Assembly: GCF_030272615.1 (NCBI RefSeq)
Contig: NC_081414.1
Span: 781,362,119-781,426,118, forward strand
Source of the DNA: Cryptomeria japonica
Lineage: Eukaryota > Streptophyta > Pinopsida > Cupressales > Cupressaceae
Reading direction: 5' to 3'
DNA length: 64,000 nt
Under the pieces are notes generated by a model. That model saw only the letters and a program-made list of their open reading frames with translations, did no database searches and had not been told where the DNA came from. Made by a program: the position numbers and the translations under genes. Of this stretch, positions 22,496 to 34,768 are shown piece by piece (positions within the stretch are counted from its first letter, which is position 1; every line of letters begins with the position of its first letter).

Positions 22496-23215
22496 GGTGG
22501 TCAAACATACAAGTTTTTATATTTTTAAAAAGTTGTAATAAGAAAATCATTTAATAATTTATTTAAAAAATAACAACAAAAAAAAAATGTGTCACATCTT
22601 GACATGAGTCTTCTACTTATATCTAAGATCTTATAAAAAAATATTATGATTTGATTGTGGTTAGGGTGGCTAGACAGAGACCCACTTCATATATTTTTCC
22701 AAAAATTTAAGTACTACTACATTCAAATTTCAAAAATTTATCAAATATATATATTTTTTTTAGAAAACAACTAGTAGCTTAGAAACTACCTTTTTTTTTT
22801 TTACATATTCCACTCTTACATATTTTTGAAATAATGCTGGTAACTTATTCAAATTTTTACATCATGTTGCATAACTTTGTTTTCTAAATTTTCATTTCCA
22901 CTTAAGGGCCCATTTGGCCCACCATGATCCTGCACATGCTAAAGAAGTGAAAAAGTTGAAGACAAAAAGTAAAGTTTTTGAAAGTAGAAATTTTTTGGAA
23001 GACTTGATTATCATACAAAAAGCTCATTTAGACAATATTGGACTAGGATTTCAGACAAGTGAATGTTCAAATTAGAATGATAAATAAAAAAGGCAAGGAA
23101 GTTAAATTTGAAATAGAAAAGAAACCTGAAGATGCAAGCAAAACCCAGAATCAGAGAATTCCTACAAGGAGATTACCGATTCATGAACTAAACCCACAAA
23201 GGTACACATGATTTA
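22496..23215 (+). other. Interior of element D, no gene recognised
   Basis: AT-rich continuation of D after element E. There is no coherent frame until the zinc-knuckle region; fragments near 22940-23160 are Lys-rich. Confidence 0.4.
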
Positions 23216-23510
23216 AGGGTTATTGTTTTTAATGCAATAAATTTAGTCATAAAGAAATGAATTGTATAAGAATTGAATGTTACAATGGCAAGAAGTTTGG
23301 TCACAAAGTAAATTACTATAGAAATCATGTTATGAGTCAGAATCATAATCTAGTTGGAATGAATAAGGGAAAATAGTATTTTTTATGGATATTGTCATCT
23401 ATGCAATGGTTATACTCATAAAGTTAATTAGTGTAGATCTAGAAGACATTGAGTGAATTCAGTGCAAAGGAACATCAATTGTTACAAGTGCAATCACCTC
23501 TTCTTTCGGT
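23216..23510 (+). pseudogene. Zinc-knuckle array of element D Gag
   Basis: One plus-strand region encodes four consecutive CCHC-like knuckles. The first contains CNKFSHKEMNC with a stop before it. The second, CYNGKKFGHKVNYY, has lost two Cys. The third, CHLCNGYTHKVN-stop-C, has all four ligands. The fourth, CYKCNHLFFR, is truncated. Four tandem knuckles match the plan of element E's Gag. Nucleic-acid binding is the family role; the gene is dead. Confidence 0.65.
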
Positions 23511-23699
23511 AATTGAGCTTATTGCTTTAGCTCAAGGAGAGTTTCTCAAAGATAATATTTTGGTCCCATCTTCTAAGTTAGTTCATGTCATCGGTCCAAC
23601 ATGATTATGCTTGAGATGCAATTTGGTAATTCAATGTTTGTGCTGACATCATTAACAAGACATTTTATGGTGACAAAACCCTAGAAGAAATTGGTAAGT

Positions 23700-25260
23700 T
23701 AAATTTGGGAATGTGAGACCATTTTCATCATTATCCGAAGAAGAATTGTTTGAAGAGAAAGATGAAAATCTAAAGAGCAAAGAGAAAAGAAGTGAAGAAA
23801 GAATGGAGTAAAAAATGATTGTCAGAGAATCAAGTAGTGAAAGTTTTCAATCTTTGCAAAAGGTACAAATGGATGAGTTTGACACATAGGAGATTAGAAA
23901 AATGGAAAGGAGTTTAAGTGAAGTAGATTTACAAAAGGTCAAGGACTTGAGTCATAAAGGAATGTATTTATGGAGTGAATTCCTATTGTTCGATAGGAAG
24001 TAATCAGGTTGATCTTAATTCGTATGCTAAATGAATGTATTGTGTTGGATAAACCCTATCCAATCTTGATGGACATTACTCTGGATGTTACTAGCCTATG
24101 CAAAATTGGAAGTGTGTTGGTTAAGAAGATAGTAAAGAATAAGGAGGTTAAAACCCTAACTAGTGTGATGGGTGATCACAAAGAATTGTTAATCAACAAA
24201 ATTGTTAATCCCATTGTGAGGTATGTGGCATATGGTATATCCTATAAGATTTATCTCAGAAATAGGGAAGGTTATACTTTGGCTATTGTAGTGTATGTTG
24301 TGTATAATATTGCTATGGAATATGTTGTGTTTGAGTGTGAATTTTTAAATAATCAGCTATTAGAGAATGCCAAAATGACAAAAGAGCAAGGTTATCTCTT
24401 CTAGTTTGGTTCGTTACTTGTGTGTTTGGCTATTTTTTTGTTGGGATCTCTTATAGCTAAGAAGAATGAGATATGGGAATTTGGAGTCTTGGTTGTCTCA
24501 ATATCTTAATGGATTGGATAAGAGAGAAGTGCATGTGATACTTATTTCAAATCATTTTTGGACATGTGGAGTATTAGTCTATTATCCTCTGCTGTCGGTT
24601 CAGGTAAAGATAGTCTGACCTTTGAAAAGAGATTGACTCCTTTGGTTCTTTGGAACTTGAGAAGAAGTAGAAAGTACACAAATAGGGAGAAGTCATGAGG
24701 TTAGATGATCCGAAAACTCTTGTAGTTAAGGATTTATTAGAAATTGCAGAGAAAGAAGAAGAAGATTAAGAAGAAGAAGTTGATAACATGTAGGAAAGGT
24801 TGAAAAAATGTGAAGATGCTATGAAGAATTTATCTATATGCATAAAAAAGATGAGCGATTGTATCAACAATGATAGGAAGGTTTACAGGTATTGTCTTTC
24901 ATGGCCAGCTACTATGGTGAAGCATAAAGCAAAGATTGGAACTGTTGAAGAAGTATTGAGTTCTACTAGTAAGTCACTTTATTTTCTAAGTGACAAAGAC
25001 GGAGAGAAAAGGAAAAAGGTAAATTCCCTATAAGATAAGTTGTTATTCTTGCAAAGGGACAGAGAAGATTATGTGAGTATTTTCTTGAAAGTTAAGGAGA
25101 TTGTTGAAGCTAATCTAGAACATTTTTCAGCAGTGCTTGGTGATGCAATTGAGTATGAGTAGAATTTGATCGTTCTAGACAATTTTTCTCATGTTGTTGA
25201 TTTGTTGGTGAATGTAGGAGTTTATCTATTAGCATTAAATTGGATTAAGGAGAAATAAAA
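23700..25260 (+). pseudogene. Accessory ORF of element D, homologous to that of element E
   Basis: The open part 24009-24404 (131 residues) and the frame after its stop to about 24470 align with element E's accessory protein: DIT..., a Cys, KI.K.E, LTS.M.D, a central Val/Ile/Tyr-rich block, then FG.LL..L..FLLG against FGQLLARLFFYF. Acidic and Lys-rich segments flank it (23740-23960; 24740-25260), including a helical tail at 24800-25260, again as in element E. Several stops and shifts occur. No known family is recognised. It lies after the zinc-knuckle Gag and directly before the 3' LTR, the position occupied in E. Confidence 0.6.
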
Positions 25261-25510
25261 GCAAATATTTCAGAAAAAAAGCAATTGAGAATATGTTTGG
25301 GCTGATATGCAAGTTTGACAATTTTGTTGTTGAACACATTTATCTTTCTTTCTTTTTCATCAAAGGCACCCTTTTTCCTTGATGGCAAAGGGGGCAAAAG
25401 GTAAATGGAGACATAAAGAAAAAGGTAGACTACTAGAGATATATGAGTAAGGGGGAGTCATACATAGAGATGTTTTTGAGTTTATTCTTTTGAGATGTTT
25501 TGTGATTAAT

Positions 25511-25524
25511 GACAAATGGGAGAT
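25511..25524 (+). other. Polypurine tract of element D
   Basis: GACAAATGGGAGAT sits directly before the 3' LTR. It is shorter than usual and interrupted by a T, but comparable in place to the Sirevirus tract. Confidence 0.55.
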
Positions 25525-26888
25525 TGTTGGATTTGTGCAAATATTGTCATTGATGTCAAATCCAGTGATCCAGTTAGGACTAAATGTGTGTATGATGTCA
25601 ATGGAAGATAGGTATGTATGTGACATAAAGGAGTAAGGAATATATGATCTACTCAAGTCATTTCTAGAAGATCCTCCTCTTTAAAATCTTGTTTTTTCTT
25701 ATCATTGTTTGTATCCACTTCTAGTATTAGTTGTGTGAGTTCTAGTATTAGATACATTAGTCATATCAGTTATATCAGTCATATAAGTTGTATCTATTAC
25801 TATATGAATGATTATATTACATCATGTTATGTTTTGGAATCTATGGTATCTATTTCTAGAAGTTAGGGGTTGTTGTGCTTATGGGTTTGTATCTTTGGGT
25901 CTAATAAACCCCTATATTATTCTGATAATTGTGGCATGTGTTTTGATAAGCGAAGTCTATGATGGAAGCATGTAGAAGATTATTGAAGGCCAACTTGTTT
26001 ATCCTATCTTTGGTCATGACATGTTTTGGATAACGTATTAAGAAGTGTATTATTGGGTAAATCACTATGTGCTTGGCTAACATAGTATCCTGGTGTATAT
26101 TCTTACCAGTATATATATAGAACATGTGAGGATGTGGGAAACTAGTATTGTGTAGTAATTGAAGAAGGGTAGTGTGTGTATGAGTAATGAGAGAGTTCGT
26201 ATTTGATATTCAAAAGAGTATGCTTGTGATGTGTAGCAGAATAAGAAGTGTGCAAGTGACAAAGTTAATATGCAAGTAGTATATGGTATGAGAAGCATAT
26301 GAGAGAAGATGTGTGAAAAAGAGTCAACGTGTAGAAGGCATTGCAGTAATCCTTTACTGGATCTGCTTCAAGTAGTTGTTTTAGTAGAGTGTAGTTACAG
26401 TGGCACAATAATCCTTTAACAGATCTTTTGCAGGTAGTTGTGGACAGTGTTGTAGTAATTCCTTACTAGATCTACTACAAGTTTATGTAAGTTGATATTT
26501 GAGCTTATATTGGAATTGAATTCATGTGATTGGGGATGGAACATTCCTTAGTTTATCTATATCTATTGTAGTGAGCATTTCAGTAGTGAGCTGCTTTGTA
26601 ATATAGTAGTGAGCCATCTGATAGTAAACCACACTTTTTGTAAACACCATATAACTAGTTATATTATCTTGACAGTTAACACTCTTCATGGTTTTTCCCA
26701 TTTGGTTTTTCTACATATTAAATTTTATGTTCAATGTGTGGTTGTGTTATTTTTTATTATACATTTTCTATTTCATGTTGATAACTTTAATTAATGAAAT
26801 TTATATATCAGTAAAAGTCGATGAAGTGTGGGAATATTCATTTAGCACCCCCCCTCTCAGTATTCTAGTCCATTCAACCAACTCAACA
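25525..26888 (+). repeat. 3' LTR of element D
   Basis: 1364 bp, TGTTGGATTTGTG...CAACA, similar to 12958-14182 with indels. It includes a tatatatata TATA-like run near 26108 and the end wording ccattcaaccaactcaaca shared with the 5' LTR. Confidence 0.8.
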
Positions 26889-27165
26889 ATACAAAATGCC
26901 ATTTTTAATTGATACAAGAAAAATTATATATAGTAAAATCTAGAAGCAAAACAAAGCAATAATAGAGTTTACAACAAATCTCATAAGGTTCTATGAACAA
27001 TGAAATTTAGTGGTTCATTATGCATGCCATATTTTCCATCAAAGGATAAAATTTGATAATGATAAATGAAAGGAATGTGTTTCCTAGAGTACCCTACAAA
27101 TAAAATTATATTAATAAATCATTAATACTTAACATTATACATTCAGGTGAATCAAGTCAAACCAT
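26889..27165. other. AT-rich spacer
   Basis: No gene recognised between element D and the LINE fragment. Confidence 0.5.
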
Positions 27166-27537
27166 ATGTCTGAAGCCTTTGCTACTCTTCACGCCATCAA
27201 ACAAGCATGTGATCATGGCTTCAAGAAGGTTTGGATTGGAGGTGATTCCCTCAACATATCTAGTTGTTTAGAGGGCTTTGATCCTCTGAGTTGGACCATT
27301 GAAGATTTGATCAAGGATGCCTTAAACCTAATAAAGGATTTTGATAATGTTAATATTTCTCATATCCTTAGGCAAGGTAATTCCCTTTCAAATGCCTTTC
27401 CAAATATTGGTGTGTTGCGACATGATGGTTTCTATTGGAATGGATTGATTGTCTTCCTTGTAACATTTAGGATGCAACTAAACTTGAAATTATTCATGGG
27501 AGTTAACCTTTCATGGTATGCGAGGGTATTTGATTAG
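27166..27537 (+). pseudogene. LINE-type RNase H domain fragment
   Basis: A 123-codon frame resembles the plant RVT_3/RNase H-like domain at the C-terminus of plant LINE polyproteins: EAFATLHAIKQA early, VWIGGDSLNI (metal-binding Asp in GGDS), and HILRQGNSLSNAF late, where the usual Asp is replaced. The N-terminal strand carrying the first Asp is missing, and the rest of the LINE is not present upstream. The 3' end runs into the array LTR at 27519. This is a 5'-truncated LINE tail or remnant and is not functional. Confidence 0.7.
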
Positions 27538-27856
27538 AGATACACAACTACAAATAACAAATAAAATGATATGTGCTTCACCATTTTCAATCAATATATA
27601 TTACATATATAGAGAAGAGTGTACTACTATATTCAAGGAGAGATTATCTTCACAAATCCTTATTTATTTGTCATTGTTACTGACGCGATAATACACAACT
27701 TAAACTATATGACTTCTTAAAAAACTCCAAACCCTAATATATATTAATATTAATATAACAATTATATTGCTAAATACTAACATTTACATGATAATAATTA
27801 CTCACATAATTATTATTTACCAGCATACATGGAGCACTAACTCAAATTTCCTTACA
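27519..27856 (-). repeat. Left LTR of gag-only array
   Basis: About 338 bp. It matches 44977-45312 and 56125-56461 (shared words atacacaact, aaatgatat, ttcaccattttcaa and the end catggagcactaa...). It ends TTACA. The left edge is fixed only by similarity. Confidence 0.75.
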
Positions 27857-28439
27857 TTCCCCCCCTTAGTATTAAATTGCTAGAAAAACATTCACATACT
27901 CCTTTGCAGTATGCTCACCCCTGTGGCATGCCCATTCTAATGGCTCATGACCTTAATACAAAATAAAGTCTCTCTCCATGCATGGTTTTAAACAAGCTTA
28001 CCACAAATCTTGATGTGAACAAGAACCCATCAACTATCCACCTCATATAGTTTTTAAAATCCTCCAATAAAACATTTCAAGATCCATGAACTGACTTACT
28101 ATGGTGCTTTCATTTTCTAGTATGGTTGTACATCAAGTAAATTATATAGAAATCAATATATATATCATAAATATGAAAATAAGATTGTATATGTACTTAA
28201 TTGTATAAATTGTTAGCAATCATTGTCACTCGATCTCGAACAACATAGACAACCACCATTGCCACTAGAAGTTGCCCTTGACTTAGGTCATTTTGGTATG
28301 AAATGGAAATGGAACATTGATTATTATCCTCCCCTATAATGTGAAAATTTCCACGTAATCAGGAACATAGAAAACCATAAAAAATTAAAAGCCACCAAAG
28401 TTGATAAGTTGCACCATCATTGGTGACTGATGAGAGGAC
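27857..28439 (-). other. 3' untranslated part of gag-only element, unit A
   Basis: Starts with a pyrimidine run that is the purine tract on the element strand. The rest aligns with 45313-45405 plus 53751-54330 of unit B. Confidence 0.65.
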
Positions 28440-29203
28440 ATTGATTGTCCTCTTTCCCTCATTGCGTCTTGCCTCCAATCTTAAATTATTTAAAGAACAT
28501 ATTCCTCATCACTGGACATGACAAATCTTCATTACTCGTATATTCTTTCCAATTTGTTTCTTCAGTGAAAGTAGCACGATGATCTAGTTTATCATCTAGT
28601 AGATCTTGTACCCTCTTCTTGTAAATCAATATTACATGTCCTATTTCATTACAATATAAATATTTTATTTTTCATTTTGAAAGAATATTCTTAGATTTCT
28701 ACTTTCCTTTTCTTTCTTTGTTATGTAGAAATAAGACCTCTTCATATTTTGACTCTTCATTATGATTAAGTAGAGTATACATTGCTCCTTCAAGACTAAT
28801 GGTTACCTTGCTTAAAGTGAACACCATTCCAAACATATTTCTAGGAAAACTATTCAAAAGTATTGCTTTGAAATCATCATCTTTTACCTTCTCATTAATC
28901 CCACCAAGCTGATTTAGGAGAGAGTGAAACTTACTGATATGATCTGCCATTTTTGTACCTATTTCCATCTTTAATCCATACAATCTCTACTTCAATGTTA
29001 TCTTGGTGCTTTCTGCTTTAGATCCAAAGAGCTTTCTTAATGACTCCCAAATATATTTTACTGACTTCACAAAATCCACATGGTGTAAATATGCTTTGAT
29101 CAAGACTAATAGTTCCCAAAGCTTTCTGACTTTTTATATTCCACTTCGCAAGTTCATTTGCATCAATAAGTATGATTGAGTTTGGTTTGACAACATCTCA
29201 AAT
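28440..29203 (-). pseudogene. Copia-type Gag of array unit A
   Basis: Reads leftward. Around 29190-28990 a capsid-like segment has DANELAKWNIKSQKALG and later IYLG. The clear frame 28983-28699 (94 residues) has MADHISKFHSLLNQLGGI, FKAILLNSFP and LSLEG-like wording typical of the UBN2 Copia Gag domain. Downstream a single zinc knuckle reads YLYCNEIGHVILIY with two ligands lost. The N-terminal part lies across the Copia insertion, from 43848. Stops and a shift near 28985 show it is dead. The element has only this gene, like TR-GAG elements described in plants. Confidence 0.7.
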
Positions 29204-29651
29204 TGTTGGTGTAAATAAATATTCATCATGGATATTATTACACTTTACTTAAGTTAACTTATGATAATGCATCTCTTCGTAGTTTGGATATGAGACACTT
29301 AGGGAAGTGTGCACATAGGGATACAACTTGTAGGAGAAATTCTACCTTTTGTGGTCTTATTTTGCTGTTACACTCCGCATTCGATGGGTCATCCACCTCT
29401 TGTGGAATATTATATTATTTCTCCTACCTACCCCTAGTATTTCTTACCTGCCCTTTTTTCTCATTGAGCCACGTGTCATGATTGTGTGCTCGTACATCCA
29501 TATGGTCTTTCCTATATAAGAAAGGTCATATTCATTGTATTAGTTAATCCAATTGATCATTTGTATATTGATGATAATATAGTTTTTCCTTGTCATTCTT
29601 TTATCTCTCTTTATACTTTTCATTGTGCCCTTGATCTTGCAAAAAATCTCA
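29204..29651 (+). repeat. 5' LTR of Copia
   Basis: 448 bp, TGTTGG...TCTCA, with TATA box tatataag at 29513-29520. It matches 43394-43842 closely. Confidence 0.92.
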
Positions 29652-29653
29652 AA

Positions 29654-29666
29654 TGGTATCAGAGCC
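29654..29666 (+). other. Primer binding site of Copia
   Basis: TGGTATCAGAGCC, a perfect initiator-Met tRNA site two bases after the LTR. Confidence 0.95.
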
Positions 29667-31200
29667 ATTGGGTCTTCATTGATTGGTTTTGGGAGACATC
29701 TTGGAAGGCTTCTATTTTTGGATCTAAGGGACTGGGATTTTTGGAGGCATCTTAGAGAATTTTTGACCTCACCATTGCGTTCGAGAGGTTGTTTCCATAA
29801 AAATCAAGTATACAATTGACCTATTTTGGCGAAAGACGAATTTTGGGTGTTGGAGGAATTTTTTGCCCAATTTGGGTGGTACGGTACGAAATTTTCGGAT
29901 TGGAAAAAAAATAAAATTTATTTTCTGAAAAAAAAAGGGCATTTTTTTTAAAAAAAAAGGGTTTTTTATTTTATTTTTTTAAAATTAAATTAAAAAAAAA
30001 ACTTGTTTCGGGGTCTGTAGACTCCCCCTTCCTTGCCGTACTATGCTTTTCACAGGCTTTTGCAGGTCGTACCACCTCCGTCAGCCATTTCCGTGCAGGT
30101 TGCAGTCTCTTCTCTGGTCTCCGTGCCACCACCACCGGCACAACCCCATAGAAACCCCAGTGGCACTACCATCCACCATGCCTTGACGACCTCTTTGGTA
30201 ATGCCTATCGGCCCTGACAGCCACCGCCTCCTGTCGCAGTGACACCACCATCCACTCTAGCCTCGGTGGCTTTGCCTCCTCCCACTGCAACGACACCACT
30301 GACCACTCTAGCCTCGACGGTCCAACTAGCTCTCTGACCCGACCCCACCATCTAGGTACCCTCCGGCCGCCGCCAGCCAGACCTTCAATGACCACCGCCA
30401 TGTTAGCACCTTGGCCCACCCCCACCTGCAACCTCAACAACCGGGCCCACCGCCTGCCACCTTTTCTTGCCACATCACCCGTAAGCCTAGTTGCCTACCA
30501 CATCACCTGTAGGCCTAGTCAGTTGCCTCATTAGCATTTTTTGCATAGTCAGCACCCAATCAACATTTTTTTGAAAAATTTTAGACCCCTCTCTGTTGAG
30601 CAGTTTGGGTCAACTTTGGAGGCTCATAACTTGCTCAATTTTGCTTTTTTTTTGGTGCAATTTTTTTTTATTTGAACTAATTTTTTTTGTTCTTTGTAGT
30701 TGTGTGGTTCTTTTCTAATTTTGGTGCACAAGTTTTTCAAAATTTTTGGATTCTCTCAGTTGTACCTGTCTAATCATTAATTTTGCAACTTCAAAGGCTT
30801 TGTTTGAGCTCAGACGACCTCCTTTTCAGGTGCCATTTTTTTTGAAAGTGCATATTTTTTTGTCTACTCTCATAATCTATAATTAGTTTTCAGAGATTTT
30901 GAGTGGATATTGTACTTTCAGATATTGGTCTTTTTTGGCCTATTTGGTAGTTGTAATTTACTTGGATCACTTGCATTATTAGCTTGAGTCTCCTTTGGCC
31001 TTATTAAGGTAGTTGTAAAGTTAAAATTAGAAGTCCACTTTGCCATTTTTTGCAAGTGGCCCATTGTACACGCACTAAGTATAAATTGCCAAATCATCAT
31101 TTTTTATTTTGGGGGGGGGGGTTCTTTGATTGAGTGACTTTGGGGGAGTGTCTTGTGTGATTGTGCATCTCTTTCCTTGTGCTCTTTCATTTTTGTTGCA
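29667..31200 (+). other. Long leader of Copia with a GC-rich proline-codon insert
   Basis: 1.5 kb between primer site and gag. It is A/T homopolymer-rich at 29900-30000. From about 30015 to 30480 base composition changes sharply to C-rich triplets (ccacca, ccgccg) that would encode Pro/Ala/Thr-rich peptide in short broken frames. It then returns to T-rich DNA. The block may be captured host gene sequence or a degenerate low-complexity repeat. No gene is claimed. Confidence 0.5.
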
Positions 31201-32277
31201 ATGAGTCCTCATAAATTTCCACCTTTAACTCCACATAATTATGCATCATGGAAAATTAAAGTATGGAGCAAATTAATGGAAAAAGGTCTCACATATTACA
31301 TAGATGGAACAATAAAAGCACCACCTGATCCTAAGGTTGATCCTAATGCTCAGCTAGAATGGTTCACTAAGAATTGCATGGTTCTTGGAACTTTGTGTAA
31401 GTATGTATCAGATGACCTCATTTTTCACATTAAGAAGTGTACTACAATCAAAGAGGCTTGGGATATGTTTAAGAAATTGTATGGTCAAGTTGATGAAATT
31501 AGAGGTTACAAGATTGACAATGAGCTCACCAACTTGGATCCCAAGAATTTTGATACAATCCAAGATTATGTCACCAAAGAAAATCATCTAAGAGCAAAGT
31601 TTAAGGATTGTGGAAATGACAAAAAGGATGCTCAGTTGATATTCAATTTGTTGGACAAGCTTACACCAAAATATGCAGCATTTGTTTCAAGCTTCTAAAC
31701 TCATTGTTTGACAGTGGGGAGTTCCTACATTATGCCTTCATTTGATGCTTTCACACAAATGTTGATATTGGAAGAATCTAAGTTTTTGAACATGGGGCTT
31801 CTCAAGTCTTCAAAGTCCAAGGATTTGGTGGCTAATTAGGGGAGTCAAGGGAGTCAAGGCAAAGATTCCAACAAGAAGAAGAAGCAATCTAAGTCAAAGC
31901 CACAACAGGAAAAAGGGCAATCATCCTCTCCATCGCAAGGCAATTTTTCATCCTCTTCCAAGAAGGGGACTCTACCTAAGAAGAATAAACCAACTTATGC
32001 TTATTGCAAGAAGTATGGTCATGATGAGAATCGATGCCACACCAAGCAAGTTGATGAGTTGAAAAATCTTCTTAAGAAAAACAACATCAACTTGCCATTC
32101 GCCTACACAAAGAAGGATTCATCTCCTTCCTCTTCCTTATAGTCTAAGGGAAAAGGGAAAGCATTTGTGGCTACAACAGGTTCTTCACAGTAGTGGATAC
32201 TTGACTCAGGTGCCTCTTATCACATGGGTTCTACAAAGGAGTATTTTTCTTCAATGGAGCCATCTAAGGTACCTCAC
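31201..32277 (+). pseudogene. Copia Gag and protease N-terminus
   Basis: The conserved Gag frame begins at MSPHKFPPLTPHNYASWK (31201; an upstream in-frame Met at 31153 is less likely). It has the capsid domain (UBN2 type) to about residue 165, a stop at 31696, then a Lys/Ser/Gln-rich stretch. A knuckle, YAYCKKYGHDENRC near 31997, has lost its first Cys. The protease reads WILDSGASYHM (about 32194-32226), an intact Asp-Ser-Gly active site. Further stops lie near 31838, 32140 and 32191. The frame is cut at 32277 by Gypsy-2 and resumes at 40099. Confidence 0.85.
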
Positions 32278-33485
32278 AGTAGTGTCCTAAAATTATGACA
32301 CTTACAATTTTGACTGCATTTGGATCTTCACGATGGCAACGCAACACTGAACTTGAATGGAGACCCCAAAACCTGTTTACGACATCAAAAACTGCATCTT
32401 TTCTGCACTTTGGCCTGATCCTCCTTGCACCCTGCTGTCCCGAGAGGTGGGACCATAGCGCCTAGTGCCCTGGTCCTTCAGGACCATGGGGCCCAGTGCC
32501 CTGGTCCCTCAAGACCATGGCGCCCAGCGCCCTGGTCCCTGGCCCTATTTTGGGCCCGGTCTCTTTTGGGCATCGGGTCTTCAAGTTTGCAATTTGGAAA
32601 ATAATGTTTCTAGGTCGGCCCAAGGTCAGAAAAATCACTCTCCTAACCCTAATTAACAAGTATATAAACTACATTTCCTCTCCCATTTTGAGGAGAAAAA
32701 AATAGATGTGTGCAAAAGGCGGAAGCGATAGGCAAACATTCAAACATTCAAGCATTCAATCATTCCTTCAAGCAATTGAGCATTCTAAGTCTCTATTCAA
32801 GGCTAAGTGTTGCATTCAAGACAAGGATTCAACCATTGAAGAGGAGATCACTTACAACATTATTACAACAAGGTATCAGTACTTGATTAGATTACAAACA
32901 TTTACATTTACAGCATTCTCATTTCTTGGTTAATTCCAAAACCAGGGTTTGACCTGAAGGCAAACCCCTAATCCCTAACCCCCCAATCATCCTCTCTTTT
33001 CTATGTGTAGGTTGCAGGTACGTGGCTATAATTGAAGATCTGGAATCCTTGTGCAAAGACGAACAGATCCCCCTTCATTTTGCGGATTTTTTGGAGGACC
33101 ATGTGCACTCCAGGTGCCATCGTCCCGTCAACTTTCGCTCAAACTTGTAGGACAGCATCGTCTCAACATTTTACTGCTAATTCTAGGTCCGCAGCTTCAT
33201 CCCATGTTTCTATTTCTGTCTGCAAATGAATCTTTCTTACTTTCACATACACTCCTAGTTCAATCCTTCTATCTACATTCTTTACAAAAGAGGGTAGCCT
33301 TGCTATCTCAACCCTTGAAACTCATTTAGAATCCAGTCTTGCATTGTGTGGGATTGGATGTTGTGAGTTTCAACCCCTCTTTTGAATGTAAAGTCTCTCC
33401 TAAGTGAAAACCGTAAATCCTAGTGACCTCCTTTCTCTTTCCTTGGAGTGGGGGGAACACCTAAGGTTCAATTTTCCGGTTTACA
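32278..33485 (+). repeat. 5' LTR of Gypsy-2
   Basis: 1208 bp. TATA box at 32661-32668, GC-rich 31-bp repeats about 32450-32545, hairpin 33096-33125. It lacks about 47 bp near 32853 that the 3' LTR keeps (about 39415-39480). Confidence 0.92.
33096..33125 (+). other. 30-nt hairpin, LTR copy (Gypsy-2)
   Basis: GGACCATG...CATCGTCC with GTGCAC intact; same length as the other copies. Confidence 0.6.
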
Positions 33486-34768
33486 TTTTGGTGAACCCGA
33501 AGTGAACATCCTAATTCTGATTATTCATGGTTAGATCCAAAAATTTTGCTTCCTTAATTACATTTCCATGTTTGATCTTTTGCAAATTTTAGAGGTTAAT
33601 TGCATAAAAACCCTAAATTTTCTTTTTAGTAATTGAGCTTGTGAAATGTTAATGGTTAATACTTGTTTCAGATCTACCCTTCTATTGCAAATTATCAATT
33701 CATATTTGTGCTTTAATTCTAAAAATTAAGTGGTTAAGTGTCAAAACCCTAATTTTTAAAACCCTCTTGATTCAACCTTTGACCGACAATTTCACTGATC
33801 AAAACACCTCCAAATCGGCTGTAACTTTGGATTTCGTAACAAAATCATAATATCTCTCATCCCTGAAAATTATGAAAAAAGTTGCGAGGACCGTGTGCAC
33901 CCCGAGGACCATTGTCCCCGACATTTTTTTTGAAATTTCGGGAGCTAGATCTTACTGTATTTTTCTGCTAGAATCTAGAATCTTGGCTGATTTCATCAAT
34001 TCTAACACTTTCAAAATTAAAGTCAAAGTTGGTCTAGTGATTGCTTGGATTAAGGCTTCTAATCATTCAAAAATTGTTGAAATTGAAATTTTGTGTCAAA
34101 ATTGTGTTCTTACTATCCTAAATCTGAAAAGTGTATTGGCATTCATTCAGAATTTCAGTGCTTTATTCAAAATTTTGCAATTTGTGACTTTTGAAATTAA
34201 GTGTTTAATTGCACCAACTTTGATTTCCACTTTCAAAATTGAATTTTGCATGAAATTGAGTCAACTTTTAAATTTCAAAACTTGCATTGCTTTTGGTATT
34301 CCCTCTAAAATCATAAAATTCAAAATTTTAGTTTTCCTCTCTTTTTCAAAATTCAAATTTTGCATTTTTCAACAATCTTGATAGGATTCAATTTTGAGAT
34401 TGCAACTTTAATTTTGCCTATCTATAGATCGTAAAATCACTCAATTTTTTCAGATTAGCTTTAAAATCATCATAACTTTCATCCTTGAAAATTTTGAAAA
34501 AAGTTGCGAGGACCGTGTGCACTCCGTTCACCACGGTCCCTGACATTTTTTTTGAAATTTTGAGAGATTGTCGTGATTGCATTTAACAGCTTAAATCTAG
34601 GAGATTGGCTAATTTTATTGAAATTTGCTACCTCTAAATTCGAAAATAAATTCAAAATCTTCTCTCTCTCTTTAGTGCATGAGTTTTACAGCAATAAGCC
34701 CTACTTACACTATTCCCTTTAGACGAAGCCTTAGAATTAAGTCTTTCCAAGGTTTAATTACCGAGGAG
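33486..34768 (+). other. Leader of Gypsy-2 with primer site and two hairpin repeats
   Basis: Starts with ttttggtgaacccgaagtg, the Gypsy-1 primer-site sequence with one change. Hairpin repeats are at 33888-33917 (stem degraded) and 34510-34539 (stem GGACCGTG/CACGGTCC perfect). There is no protein-coding gene. Confidence 0.65.

Larger units (their letters stand above)
12958..26888 (+). mobile_element. Element D: pol-less Sirevirus-like LTR element, split by element E
   Basis: LTRs at 12958-14182 and 25525-26888 start TGTTGGATTT and end CAACTCAACA. A degraded initiator-Met primer site follows the 5' LTR and a purine tract precedes the 3' LTR. The interior is about 3.6 kb once element E (14767-22490 plus its target duplication) is removed. 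It holds coiled-coil and four-zinc-knuckle Gag remnants and an accessory ORF like that of element E, but no RT or integrase. I see no matching 5-bp target duplication (AAGAA left, ATACA right). Either it has decayed or the ends come from recombined copies. Confidence 0.75.

Noticed and set aside
12953-26893. A target duplication for element D
   Set aside because: The bases next to the two LTR ends (AAGAA and ATACA) do not match, so none is claimed.
30081-30473. 130-codon minus-strand Gly/Arg-rich frame in the Copia leader
   Set aside because: Composition is explained by the C-rich triplet block; no domain, no start context and not in the element's orientation.
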